From the NCBI GenBank assembly GCA_963169915.1, contig CAUJEM010000112.1, positions 1 to 64,000 of the forward strand: a stretch of 64,000 nt of DNA, in the 5' to 3' direction. This DNA comes from Myxococcota bacterium. GTDB lineage: Bacteria > Myxococcota_A > Polyangia > Polyangiales > Polyangiaceae. This document shows positions 36,787 through 45,611 of this stretch, one piece after another; within the stretch, counting starts at the first letter, position 1; the number at the start of each line of letters is the position of its first letter. A model generated the notes under the pieces. It was not told the DNA's origin, did no database searches, and was given only the letters and a program-made list of their open reading frames with translations. A program made the translations under genes and the position numbers.

Positions 36787-38571
36787 ATGTCCTCCATGGT
36801 GAGCAACGTCCTGGTCCTCAACGCCGGCTCCTCCTCCGTGAAGTACCGGCTCATCGACGTGCTCGGGGAGCGTACGTTACGTGAAGGAAAGGTCGAGCGG
36901 ATCGGCGAGGGGCGCACGCACCAGGAGGCGCTCCAGGAGCTGCTCGCCAGCGTCGCGGGCCAGGCCATCGACGCCGTGGGGCACCGGGTGGTGCACGGCG
37001 GCGCCGAGCTGATCGCGCCCACGCTGGTGGACGACGCGCTGGTCGTGAAGCTCGAGCAGCTCAGCCCGCTGGCGCCGCTGCACAACCCGCACAACGTGGC
37101 GGGGTTGCGCGCGGCGCGCGCCGCGCTGCCCCAGGTGCCGCACGTCGCCGTCTTCGACACGGCCTTCTTCTCCACGCTGCCGCGCCGGGCGAGGACCTAC
37201 GCCATCGATCAAGAGCTGGCCCAACGCTACGGCGTCGTGCGCTACGGCTTCCACGGCACCTCGCACGCCTACGTGGCGGAGCTGGCGGCGCGGGCGCTCG
37301 GTCGCCCGCTCACGGAGCTGCGCCTCGTCACCTTGCACCTCGGCAACGGCGCGTCGGCCTGCGCGGTGGAGCACGGCAGCGCCACGGAGACCTCCATGGG
37401 CATGACGCCGCTCGAGGGGCTCGTGATGGGCACGCGCGCCGGCGACGTAGACCCGGGCGCGCTGCTGGCTCTCTTGAGGAGCGGCTTGAGCGTGGACGAG
37501 CTGGAGCAGCTGCTGATGCAGGGCTCGGGGCTCAAGGGGCTGTCCGGCGTGAGCAACGATCTGCGCGACATCCAGGCGCGCGCCGCTGCCGGAGAGGATC
37601 GCGCTCGGCTCGCCATCTCGGTGTTCGCGCACCGCGTGCGCACGTACATCGGCGCCTACGCCGCCACCATGGGGGGCCTGGACGCCGTGGTGCTCACCGG
37701 TGGCATCGGCGAGGGCTCGGCGCAGATGCGGCGGCGCATCCTGCAGCGCTTCGACTACCTCGGCCTCACCCTGGACGACGACCGCAACGACGCGGTGGCG
37801 CTCACGGACGCGGTGCCCAGCGCCCTGCTGAGCACGCGCGCCTCACGGGTGGCGGCCCTCGCCGTCAAGACCAACGAGGAGCTGGCCATCGCGCTGAAGA
37901 CGGCGCGCGTCGTGCGCGGGGAGCAGCGCACCAACACCGCCTCGAGCATCCCCATCGCGGTGAGCGCACGTCACGTCCACCTGAACGAAGAGGCGCTGCG
38001 CGCCCTGTTCGGGCCGGAGCATCGGCTCACCCACCTGAAGGACATCTCACAGCCTGGGCAGTTCGCCTGTGAGGAGCAGGTCAGCGTCATCGGCCCGCGG
38101 GGACGCCTCGATCGAGTGCGGATCTTGGGGCCGCTGCGTCAGCAGACCCAGGTGGAGATCTCCAGGACGGACGAGTTTGCGCTCGGCGTGGACGCGCCCC
38201 TCCGGGACTCTGGCAAGCTCGAGGGCTCGGCGCCCATCACCTTGGAGGGGCCCGCCGGCTCGCTGCACCTGCGTGAGGGGCTCATCTGCGCCAAGCGCCA
38301 CATCCACATGCACCCGAGCGACGCCGAGCACTTCGGGGTGAAGGACGGAGACGAGGTGGAGGTGAAGCTCCAAGGCGGCCCCAGGGATCTCACCTTCGGC
38401 GACGTGCTCATCCGCGTCTCGCCGAGCTATCGGCTCGAGATGCACATCGACACGGACGAGGCCAACGCGGCGGAGCTGGGGCAGGGCGCGGAGGGGACGC
38501 TCGTCTACACGCCGTCCAGCGCCGAGGGCGTCGTCACCTCGCGGCGGCTGCGCCCCTCGGCAGGCGGCTGA
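36787..38571 (+). CDS. Acetate/propionate kinase fused to PduL-type phosphate acyltransferase
   Basis: A 594-residue two-domain protein. Residues 1-385 are an acyl kinase: NAGSSSVKY, AVGHRVVHGG, FHGTSHAYV, TLHLGNGASACAV, TPLEGLVMGTRAGDVDPG and VLTGGIGEGS. From residue 388 the chain becomes a PduL phosphotransacylase: IPIAVSARHVHL (H396, H398), SQPGQFACEEQV, AKRHIHMHP (H505, H507, H509) and LEMHIDTDEANAA, which include the zinc-binding histidines of that family. PduL moves the acyl group from CoA to phosphate; the kinase then makes ATP from acyl phosphate. The two are normally separate proteins, so one chain could channel acetyl or propionyl phosphate. No encapsulation peptide is apparent and no microcompartment genes are near. 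Confidence 0.93.
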   Translation: MSSMVSNVLVLNAGSSSVKYRLIDVLGERTLREGKVERIGEGRTHQEALQELLASVAGQAIDAVGHRVVHGGAELIAPTLVDDALVVKLEQLSPLAPLHNPHNVAGLRAARAALPQVPHVAVFDTAFFSTLPRRARTYAIDQELAQRYGVVRYGFHGTSHAYVAELAARALGRPLTELRLVTLHLGNGASACAVEHGSATETSMGMTPLEGLVMGTRAGDVDPGALLALLRSGLSVDELEQLLMQGSGLKGLSGVSNDLRDIQARAAAGEDRARLAISVFAHRVRTYIGAYAATMGGLDAVVLTGGIGEGSAQMRRRILQRFDYLGLTLDDDRNDAVALTDAVPSALLSTRASRVAALAVKTNEELAIALKTARVVRGEQRTNTASSIPIAVSARHVHLNEEALRALFGPEHRLTHLKDISQPGQFACEEQVSVIGPRGRLDRVRILGPLRQQTQVEISRTDEFALGVDAPLRDSGKLEGSAPITLEGPAGSLHLREGLICAKRHIHMHPSDAEHFGVKDGDEVEVKLQGGPRDLTFGDVLIRVSPSYRLEMHIDTDEANAAELGQGAEGTLVYTPSSAEGVVTSRRLRPSAGG

Positions 38572-38599
38572 CGCGGAGTCCGGCGTCTTTGCGGGGGAG

Positions 38600-38636
38600 A
38601 AGCGCCCTGCAACGCGGGCCTCCTCCCTGGGCGCTT
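38600..38636 (+). terminator. Candidate hairpin after the acetate kinase fusion gene
   Basis: AAGCGCCC (38600-38607) can pair with GGGCGCTT (38629-38636) around a 21-base loop. It lies between the fusion gene and the carbonic anhydrase gene. The loop is long and there is no clear T-tract. Confidence 0.35.
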
Positions 38637-38671
38637 GTGCCGCTGCGCCGTGAGGCATAACGAGTCGGCCC

Positions 38672-39307
38672 ATGTCCTCACCCCACCCGGTCTCCGCTCC
38701 CGAGGCCCTCGCGCGTCTGCGTGAAGGCAACTCCCGCTTCATGAAGAACGTCCGCAGCATCGAGGTGCTGGCCAGCCAGTCCAACCGTGAGGCGCTGGTG
38801 CGTGGTCAGGCGCCGTACGCCATGGTGCTCTCCTGCTCGGACTCTCGGGCCCCCTCGGAGCTCATCTTCGACTGCGGGCTCGGGGATTTGTTCGTGGTGC
38901 GGGTGGCCGGCAACATCGTGGCGCCCTCCATCATCGGCAGCATCGAGTACGCGGCGGCCACCTTCGGCACGGAGCTGCTGGTGGTGATGGGGCACTCCGG
39001 CTGTGGCGCCGTGACGGCCACCGTCCAGGCCCTCACGGAGCAGGCCGCGGCGCTGTCACCGGACATCGAGGGGATCATCCGGCGGATCGAGCCCGCGGTG
39101 AGCGAGCTGACGCACCACCTGAGCGGCGCGGAGCTCCTCCAGGCGGCGGTGCGCGCCAACGTGCGCGCCTCCGCGGGGGAGCTGCGCCACGGCAGCCGCA
39201 TCCTCGAGGAGCGGGTCCGCAGCGGGCGGCTGCGGGTGGTGGGCGCTGAGTATCTCTTGGCGACGGGAGAGGTGGACTTCTTCGACCTGCCACCCTCGCT
39301 CGCGTGA
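38672..39307 (+). CDS. Beta-class carbonic anhydrase
   Basis: A 211-residue cytoplasmic enzyme that interconverts CO2 and bicarbonate. Zinc ligands are C55 (in SCSDSRAP), H108 and C111 (GHSGCGAV); D57 and R59 form the family's Asp-Arg catalytic dyad. Length and motif order match bacterial beta-carbonic anhydrases. It follows the acetate kinase fusion by 100 bp, with a candidate hairpin between, and converges on the FG-GAP lipoprotein gene with a 6-bp gap between stops. Confidence 0.95.
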   Translation: MSSPHPVSAPEALARLREGNSRFMKNVRSIEVLASQSNREALVRGQAPYAMVLSCSDSRAPSELIFDCGLGDLFVVRVAGNIVAPSIIGSIEYAAATFGTELLVVMGHSGCGAVTATVQALTEQAAALSPDIEGIIRRIEPAVSELTHHLSGAELLQAAVRANVRASAGELRHGSRILEERVRSGRLRVVGAEYLLATGEVDFFDLPPSLA

Positions 39308-39313
39308 GCGCGC

Positions 39314-41056
39314 TCAGCGGCTGACTTGTCCCGTGCGCAGCGGGCCGCCGCGCGCCGTGGCCCACAGCACGCAGTCCGTGCCCGAGCCTGGCACCTTGAA
39401 GACGTCCATCCCGTGATCGAAGGTCTGCACGAAGATCTCGAGCGCACCGTCGCCGTCGAGATCTCCCACGGTGGGCGCGGCGGGCGCGCCGTTGCCGTTG
39501 CCGTTGTGCCCCGGGTTGGGCAAGGGCACGTCGAACAGCAGCGCGCCGTTCTGCGCCAGGATGACGAGGTGCCCGGAGTCCTTGACGTCCGGGGCGCCGA
39601 AGGTGGTCAGCAGCACCTCGGGAGAGCCGTCTTGGTTCAGGTCTGCTACCACGGGCTCCGAGGCGTACATGACGCGCTTGTCGAAGCGGTAGTCGAAGCG
39701 CCAGAGCTGCGCGCCGCTGGCGTCGAAGGCGTAGAGGTGTCCATCGTTGAGCGAGACCAGCACCTCCGGGCGCGCGTCCCCCTGGAGGTCGACGGCCACG
39801 GGCGCGGGGATCCCCCCGGGCGGGTAGTAGCCGCTCACGCTGATGGGGCGGCCGCCGCGCGGTAGGCTCTCCCAGCCCGGCTTTCTCATGGCCGCGCGGC
39901 TCCCGTCCCCGTGGTTGCCCTCCAGCGCCATCACCGCGTAGGCCTGGGTCTCGTAGGGCTCGTTCTTCTCCACGTTGGGGACGCCGATGACCTCGTTCTT
40001 GCCGTCGCCGTCCAGGTCCACCACGCTCGGGGGGGAGGCGGTCCACTGCAGCCACTCCGCCCACTTCGGGTGCGGCCACTCGCCCTGGTGCTCGTGGTAG
40101 TGCTGGGCCTCCACCTCGGGGTCCGCCCAGCGGATGAATTGACCCCAGGTCAGGCGCTGGCCGCTGTAATCGCTGCTACGGTTGGTGAACCAAGGGGAGG
40201 CGTCGAGCGCCACCCCGTCGTGGTCGAAGGCTTGGAGGTGGTGGTTGTCGTAGGTCACCAAGATCTCCAGCTCCGGGTCGTCGTCGATGTTGCCGACGCC
40301 CACGTTGAGCCCGAAGCAGCCGTAGCCGCTGTGACCTTGGCCGTTGCGGTCCGCGTCGTTGCCCGGCCCCGTCTTCGCGTTGTAGCGCGGCCAGGCCTGC
40401 CAAGAGAGCCCGGGGGGTTGATGGGGCGCGCCGCTCGCCGAGATCACGAAGACCTGCGCCCCGCCGTCTTCGGTGCTGGCCGTCTGCGTGGTGGTGGCGA
40501 TGACCTCGAGCCGGCCGTCGCCGTTCAAGTCGGCGGCGGCGAGCCCGCGCACCTCCGGGGCGTTGCCGCCGGTGGTGGTGTCCACGGGCCAGCCGGGCTT
40601 GGCGGTGAGCGTGCCGGCGCGCCACTCGTAGGCGCGGACGTGCTTGCCGTTGCCCATCACGAGATCCATCACGCCGTCCGCGTCCAGATCCGCCACGACG
40701 TGCGGCGCGTACACGCGCCCGTCGCCGTCGTCCGCCTTGGCCAGCAGCTGGCCCTCGCTGTCGAAGACGAACAGCGAGTAGTACGCCGCCACGAGCTCGC
40801 GCTTGCCGTCTCCGTCCAGGTCCACCACGAGCGGAGAGGCAAACCAGCTCGTCTCTCCGCGGAGGTTCTTCCAGAACACTGGCGCTTGCACCGGCCCCTC
40901 GCTGCTCCCCGCCGTGCAGGTGGCGTTCGTCTGGCCGCCGGTGCTGCTGCCGCCGCCGCCCGCGCCTCCCTCGTGCCCGCCCCCGCCGCTGCTGCACGCC
41001 AAGGCCGCGCCGCTGGCGATGAGGGACGTCAGCAGCCACCCACGGATCTGTCTCAT
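39314..41056 (-). CDS. FG-GAP/VCBS-repeat beta-propeller lipoprotein
   Basis: A 580-residue surface lipoprotein; the start is the ATG at 41056, giving lipobox GAALAC. After a short Gly/Ser linker the protein is built of FG-GAP/VCBS repeats: VVDLDGDGKRELVAA, VADLDADGVMDLVMG, AADLNGDGRLEVIAT, VADLNQDGSPEVLLT and VGDLDGDGALEIFVQ. These Asp/Gly loops bind calcium in integrin-like beta-propellers. No catalytic residues are visible. Surface binding or adhesion is the likely role. The longer frame to 41122 lacks signal-peptide character. Confidence 0.87.
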   Translation of the reverse strand: MRQIRGWLLTSLIASGAALACSSGGGGHEGGAGGGGSSTGGQTNATCTAGSSEGPVQAPVFWKNLRGETSWFASPLVVDLDGDGKRELVAAYYSLFVFDSEGQLLAKADDGDGRVYAPHVVADLDADGVMDLVMGNGKHVRAYEWRAGTLTAKPGWPVDTTTGGNAPEVRGLAAADLNGDGRLEVIATTTQTASTEDGGAQVFVISASGAPHQPPGLSWQAWPRYNAKTGPGNDADRNGQGHSGYGCFGLNVGVGNIDDDPELEILVTYDNHHLQAFDHDGVALDASPWFTNRSSDYSGQRLTWGQFIRWADPEVEAQHYHEHQGEWPHPKWAEWLQWTASPPSVVDLDGDGKNEVIGVPNVEKNEPYETQAYAVMALEGNHGDGSRAAMRKPGWESLPRGGRPISVSGYYPPGGIPAPVAVDLQGDARPEVLVSLNDGHLYAFDASGAQLWRFDYRFDKRVMYASEPVVADLNQDGSPEVLLTTFGAPDVKDSGHLVILAQNGALLFDVPLPNPGHNGNGNGAPAAPTVGDLDGDGALEIFVQTFDHGMDVFKVPGSGTDCVLWATARGGPLRTGQVSR

Positions 41057-41167
41057 GGCAACTCTGCTCCTGGAGTGAAGTGCAGTGTAGCCGCTCACGC
41101 CGGCGCTGGCTCGGGTTTTCATGGCGCGGCGTCGCGGCGCCCCCGAGGCGCGTGGTATGAAGGGGCG

Positions 41168-43189
41168 GTGCGCTCAGCTGGCTGGCTCGTGCTGCTCTTG
41201 GGGATGGTGACGGGGTGCTCGGCGCCGGAGTCGGGGGAGGCGCCGCTCGGCGCGTCGGGGACGCAGGTGCTGATGGACTACACGCTGGCCGGCGGGTTCT
41301 ACTCCGCGCCCTTCCCGGACGACGCGCGGCTCGACGCGCGCGGACGCGCGCGGCTCGCGGGCTTCCCGAACACTACGGGCGCCGCGCTGGTCGATGCCTC
41401 CATCGCGCTCATCGAGCGGGACACCACCGGCTTCTCCACCACCGCGGCCCTCTACTTCACGCTCGACGCGCCGCTGGCGCCACAGGTGGAGCAGGGACCA
41501 GAGGCGAGCCTCGAGCCGGGCGCGCCGGTGTCGCTGATCGAGCTGGAGACGGGCGCGCGCCTGCCGATCAGCGTCCACTTCGACGCCGACGGCGGGGCCT
41601 TCGGAGCGCCGCAGTTGCTCTCGCTCGTGCCGCTGCAGGGCGTCCCGCTGCGCCCCAAGGCGCGCTACGCGGCGGTGGTGCGCCGCAGCGTGCTCGACGC
41701 CGCGGGCGCGCGGCTCGGCGTCTCCAGAGCCCTCGGGCAGCTCCTGGCGGGGCGCACGCCGGCGGGGATGACACCGGCCGTCGCCGCCGAGCACCACGAG
41801 GCCCTCGCCGCGCTCGAGCGCGCCGGCGTCCCTCGCGCAGAGCTGGCGGGGCTGGCCGTCTTCACCACGGGAGATCCCACGGCGGGCACCTTCGCGGTCG
41901 TCCGCGCCATGCTCGCGCGCCCGCTGCCGGAGCCCGCGCAGCCCTTCGTCGCGGAGGAGGTCTTCGACGACTACTGCGTGCTGCGCTCCACCCTGCCGAT
42001 GCCGGTGTACCAGCGCGGCACGCCGCCGTTCAAGGCCGAGGGCGGCGACTGGGAGTTCGACGCGGCGGGCGTGCCCGTGCTCCACGGCAGTGAGACGGCG
42101 CGCATCGTGCTCAGCGTGCCGCGGCAGAAGATGCCGGAGGCGGGCTTCCCGGTCGTGCTGTTCAGCCGCACCGGCGGCGGCGGAGATCGGCCGCTCGTCG
42201 ACCGGGGCGTGCAGCCGGGCACGGGGCAGCCCGCGCTCGTCGCGGGCAGCGGCCCGGCTCGTGACTTCGCGCGCGTGGGCTGGGCGGGCGTCAGCGTGGA
42301 CGGACCGCACGGCGGGCTGCGCAACGTCTCGGGCCGGGACGAGCAATTCTTGATGTTCAACATCGACAACATCGCCGCGCTGCGGGACAACGTGCGCCAG
42401 TCCGCGGCGGAGCTGGCGCTGCAAGCGCACGTGCTCGCGGCGCTGGAGCTCAGCGCCAGCGGGTGCCCCGGGCTCGACACCGGCGGACGGCCGGTGCGCT
42501 TCGACGTGCGCCACCTGACGTTGATGGGGCACTCCATGGGCGCCACCATCGCGCCGCTCACCCTCGCGGTGGAGCCCGCGTTCCGGGCCGCCATCTTGAG
42601 CGGCGCGGGCGGGAGCTGGATCGAGAACGTGCTGTACAAGCAGCACCCGGTCCACCTCGCCCCCATCGCCTCGCTCCTGCTCGGCACCCTGGGGGTGCCG
42701 CTCGTGGAGCAGAACCCCGCGCTGTCGCTCTTCCAGTGGGCGGCGGAGTCCGCGGACCCGCCGGTGTACGCGCCCTCCGTGGTGCACGCGCCGGTGGTGG
42801 GTGAGCCTCGGCACGTGCTGATGGTGCAGGGCATCGTGGATCACTACATCATGCCCACCATCTCGCAGGCCACCAGCTTGTCGCTCGGCTTGGATTTCGC
42901 GGGGGAGGAGCTCGACGCGCGAGCGCCGGAGCTCGCGCCCTTCGCGCCGCTCGCCGAGCGGCTCCGCTTCTCGGGGCGCACCCGCCTGGAGCTGCCGGTG
43001 CAAGGCAACGTCGGCGGCACCACCACGGCCGTCGTGGTGCAGCAGGCCGAGGACGGCGTCCAAGACGGGCACGAGGTGGTCTTTCAGACGGAGGCGCCCA
43101 AGCACCAGATCCGCTGCTTCCTCGCCAGCCTCGCCACGGGGGTGCCCAAGGTGCCGCCGCCCGGCGCCGAGGAGGCGCCGTGCCCCTAG
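41168..43189 (+). CDS. Surface lipase/lysophospholipase-like lipoprotein (VolA-type)
   Basis: A 673-residue alpha/beta hydrolase starting at the GTG at 41168, with lipobox GMVTGC near residue 17. The N-terminal region (FYSAPFPDDARL...GFPNTTGAAL...TTGFSTTAALYF) resembles the N-domain of bacterial virulence-factor lipases such as VolA. The hydrolase domain has a nucleophile elbow LMGHSMGAT (S456) and downstream segments MVQGIVDHYI and a late Asp/His region that would complete the triad. Expected role: hydrolysis of lipid esters at the cell surface. The frame is open far upstream, but that part is antisense to the divergent FG-GAP gene and is not included. Confidence 0.78.
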   Translation: MRSAGWLVLLLGMVTGCSAPESGEAPLGASGTQVLMDYTLAGGFYSAPFPDDARLDARGRARLAGFPNTTGAALVDASIALIERDTTGFSTTAALYFTLDAPLAPQVEQGPEASLEPGAPVSLIELETGARLPISVHFDADGGAFGAPQLLSLVPLQGVPLRPKARYAAVVRRSVLDAAGARLGVSRALGQLLAGRTPAGMTPAVAAEHHEALAALERAGVPRAELAGLAVFTTGDPTAGTFAVVRAMLARPLPEPAQPFVAEEVFDDYCVLRSTLPMPVYQRGTPPFKAEGGDWEFDAAGVPVLHGSETARIVLSVPRQKMPEAGFPVVLFSRTGGGGDRPLVDRGVQPGTGQPALVAGSGPARDFARVGWAGVSVDGPHGGLRNVSGRDEQFLMFNIDNIAALRDNVRQSAAELALQAHVLAALELSASGCPGLDTGGRPVRFDVRHLTLMGHSMGATIAPLTLAVEPAFRAAILSGAGGSWIENVLYKQHPVHLAPIASLLLGTLGVPLVEQNPALSLFQWAAESADPPVYAPSVVHAPVVGEPRHVLMVQGIVDHYIMPTISQATSLSLGLDFAGEELDARAPELAPFAPLAERLRFSGRTRLELPVQGNVGGTTTAVVVQQAEDGVQDGHEVVFQTEAPKHQIRCFLASLATGVPKVPPPGAEEAPCP

Positions 43190-43202
43190 CCGTGACGGCT
43201 AG
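43186..43202. terminator. Compact bidirectional hairpin containing both stop codons
   Basis: CTAGCCG (43186-43192) and CGGCTAG (43196-43202) form a perfect 7-bp stem with loop TGA. The stop TAG of the lipase (43187-43189) and the stop of the convergent GMC oxidase (43199-43201 on the minus strand) both sit inside the stem. It is symmetrical and could serve both transcripts. Confidence 0.55.
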
Positions 43203-45103
43203 CCGCCGAGCCGGCGGTGGAGCCCCTCCGCGGCGCGCAGCGCCAGCGCCATGATGGTGATCTGAGGGTTCACGCCGAGCGCGGAGGGGAGCACGGAGCC
43301 GTCCGCGACGAAGAGGTTGTTCAGATCGTGCAGCTCTTGCTCTGGGCCGACCACGGAGCGCAGCGGCTCAACGCCCATGCGGGCGGTGCCGAGCGGGTGG
43401 TACGCCGTCAGATCCATGTGTCGGACGGGCACCTGCGCTCGCTCCAGGCGCTCCACGTCTTGCAGCGAGCGCAGGTGCTCGAAGTGCAGCACCGGGAGGT
43501 GCACGGAGCGCGCCCCCGCCGCGAAGAAGACACGCGCGAGCAGCCCGAAGCCGCGCTGGAGCTTGGCGCGATCCGCCTCGTTCACGGAGTAGCGGATGCG
43601 TGGGGCGCCGAGCGCCCCGCCGCTCACCCGCCCTCGCGAGGAGTCTCTCACCATGAAGCCGAAGGAGAAGGCCTGCGGGAAGCGCTCGAGGAGCGCGATG
43701 TACTGAGGGCCAGCGTGGGTGAGCGACGCGGCGGTCAGCTCCAGCGGGAGCTGCGCGCCCTCGAAGTAGAGGCCGTCTCGCGAGAACTCGTCGATGGCGT
43801 AGCCCTGCGGCACGGTGTTCCAGGCGTCGACGGGCTCGTCGAAGACGCCGAAGCCGGCGGAGGCGGGGTGGATGGAGAGGTTGCGCCCGAGCTGGCCGCT
43901 GGTGCGGCCCAGCCCCTGCCGCTCGAGCAGCTGCGGCGTGAGCAGGGTGCCGCACGCGAGCACCACCACCTTGGCGTGGACGCTGAGGCGCTGCCGCGCT
44001 CCGCTGACGCAGACGCCCTCCACGCCCACGGCGCGGTCCCCCTCGGTGAGCAGGCGCCGGACCTGGAGCCCCGTCACGAGCTGCGCGCCGCGCTCGAGGG
44101 CCAGGGGCACCCAGGAGACGTTGGAGGAGCGCTTGGCGTCGGTGGGGCAGCCGAAGCAGCACAGCCCTTGACCGTCGCAGCCGGGCGCGTTGCGCGCGAG
44201 CGGGTGGTGCGACCAGCCGAGCGCCGCGCAGCCCTGGGCGATGAGCCGCGCGGGCGCGCCGAGCGCGGCGGCGCTGGAGGGCGCGACGCCGAGCACGCGC
44301 TCCACCTCTTCGAAGTAGGGGGTGAGCCCGTCCCCGCCCAGCGCGGTGAGGCCCTCGGCGGCCCAGCGCTCGAGCACGGCGCGCGGCGCGCGAAAGCACG
44401 TGCCGGAGTTGATGAGCGTGGTGCCGCCCACCCCGCGACCGAGCGGGATGGGGATGGCGGTGTTGCCGAAGGCCAGCGTGGCGCCGTGGCGGCGGTACAT
44501 GCTGCGCAGCGCTGGGAGCGGGCGCCCGTGGAAGTCCGCGCGCGAGAAGTGCGGCCCCTCCTCCACCAGCAGCACCGCGTGGCCCCGCTCCGCCAGCGCC
44601 TTGGCCACGGGCGCCCCGCCGGCGCCGCTGCCCACCACCACGACGTCGCACTCGAGGTGCTCACCGTCGCTGAGCGCGCTGGCGTCGAGCCGGCGCGCCT
44701 CCCAGCGCTCCGGCTCCACGCGCGCGGGCGGGGTGACGGCGTAGCGGCAGCCGAGCGCCTCGTGCACCCCTGGGTCGTCGAAGTGCGCGAGCTTCAGCGG
44801 CACGAGCAGGCCGCGCAGCGGCAGGCGCAGCAGCTCCGACTGCTCGAGCGCCATGAGCAGGCCTCGCCGCTGGTGGAGCGGCAGCGCGGCGAAGCGCCGG
44901 GCGTGGCGCGCCAGCGCGACGCCGTCCAGCACCCCGAGCAGCCGCGCGTAGCCACGCTGGGTGCCGTCCGGCAGCGACGCCAGGAAGCGCTCGGTGCGCT
45001 CCAGGGTGGCCGGGCCCGCTGCTGGCAGCAGTCTGCCGGCCGGGAGCGCCGCCTCCGCGAGCGCGCGCAGCCGGTGATCGTGCCGTAGCGCCTGCGGCTT
45101 CAT
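43199..45103 (-). CDS. GMC-family FAD alcohol oxidase/dehydrogenase
   Basis: A 634-residue flavoenzyme. The FAD fold is VVVGSGAGGAPVAKALAERG with LLVEEG; GVGGTTLINSGTCFR matches the GMC signature 1 region; the C-terminal catalytic motif is AYHPLGTARMG, and NPQITIMALALRAAEG closes the FAD site. The long N-terminal helical region (about 140 residues) before the FAD fold is seen in long-chain fatty alcohol oxidases. CCFGC near residue 310 adds a cysteine cluster. Oxidation of long-chain or sterol-like alcohols is the best guess. Its ATG overlaps the stop of the upstream gene (ATGA). It is the last gene of the FadR-type operon. Confidence 0.85.
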   Translation of the reverse strand: MKPQALRHDHRLRALAEAALPAGRLLPAAGPATLERTERFLASLPDGTQRGYARLLGVLDGVALARHARRFAALPLHQRRGLLMALEQSELLRLPLRGLLVPLKLAHFDDPGVHEALGCRYAVTPPARVEPERWEARRLDASALSDGEHLECDVVVVGSGAGGAPVAKALAERGHAVLLVEEGPHFSRADFHGRPLPALRSMYRRHGATLAFGNTAIPIPLGRGVGGTTLINSGTCFRAPRAVLERWAAEGLTALGGDGLTPYFEEVERVLGVAPSSAAALGAPARLIAQGCAALGWSHHPLARNAPGCDGQGLCCFGCPTDAKRSSNVSWVPLALERGAQLVTGLQVRRLLTEGDRAVGVEGVCVSGARQRLSVHAKVVVLACGTLLTPQLLERQGLGRTSGQLGRNLSIHPASAGFGVFDEPVDAWNTVPQGYAIDEFSRDGLYFEGAQLPLELTAASLTHAGPQYIALLERFPQAFSFGFMVRDSSRGRVSGGALGAPRIRYSVNEADRAKLQRGFGLLARVFFAAGARSVHLPVLHFEHLRSLQDVERLERAQVPVRHMDLTAYHPLGTARMGVEPLRSVVGPEQELHDLNNLFVADGSVLPSALGVNPQITIMALALRAAEGLHRRLGG

Positions 45104-45597
45104 GCCTTGCTCTGCGCCGCGGTGGGTGGCAAGTCACGCCGCGCGACCGCCACGCGCCGCGCGCGGAGCTGCCGCGCCGCCCGCGACCGGACGGACAGCC
45201 AGGAGGCGGCGAACTCCGGCAGCTCCAGCAGATCGAAGCGGAGCGTGCCTCGCGCGAGCGCCGTGCCCTCGGCGGTCTCCAGCGTGATCTCCAGCACCGT
45301 CATGCTCGAGAGGAGCCGCAGCGGGCTGGGGCGCTTGGCTCCGTGGAGGCGCAGCCGCTGGCCCGTGTCGCTCGTGAAGCCGACCTCATAGGCGATGCGC
45401 GGTGGTAGCAAGGACAGCTCGAGCGTGCCTTCCGCCACGGCCTCCTCCGCCCACGGGCTCGCGTGGACCACGCCGCTCAGGCGAAAGCGGCCACCCTGCC
45501 CGCCGAGCGCCTCGACGTGAAAGCAGAGCGGGTGGGCCTCTCCGCCGCCCTGAGGGGTGACGCTGCCGCGCATGGATTCGACGAAGGTGATGGGCAT
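45100..45597 (-). CDS. Small protein between lipocalin and GMC oxidase
   Basis: A 165-residue protein from the ATG at 45597 (MPITFVESMRGSV), rich in beta-strand-like alternation (FRLSGVVHASPWAEEAVAEGTLEL), with a basic Arg/Ala-rich C-terminus and no signal peptide. I do not recognise the family; the beta pattern and operon position suggest a lipid-binding fold or an accessory subunit of the GMC oxidase. It overlaps the GMC start by 4 bases and begins 15 bp after the lipocalin gene. Confidence 0.68.
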   Translation of the reverse strand: MPITFVESMRGSVTPQGGGEAHPLCFHVEALGGQGGRFRLSGVVHASPWAEEAVAEGTLELSLLPPRIAYEVGFTSDTGQRLRLHGAKRPSPLRLLSSMTVLEITLETAEGTALARGTLRFDLLELPEFAASWLSVRSRAARQLRARRVAVARRDLPPTAAQSKA

Positions 45598-45611
45598 GGA
45601 CTCGGGCTCCT

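Noticed and set aside
39911-41167. N-terminal extension of the VolA-like lipase
   Set aside because: It is antisense to the FG-GAP lipoprotein gene; the GTG at 41168 gives a proper lipoprotein signal.
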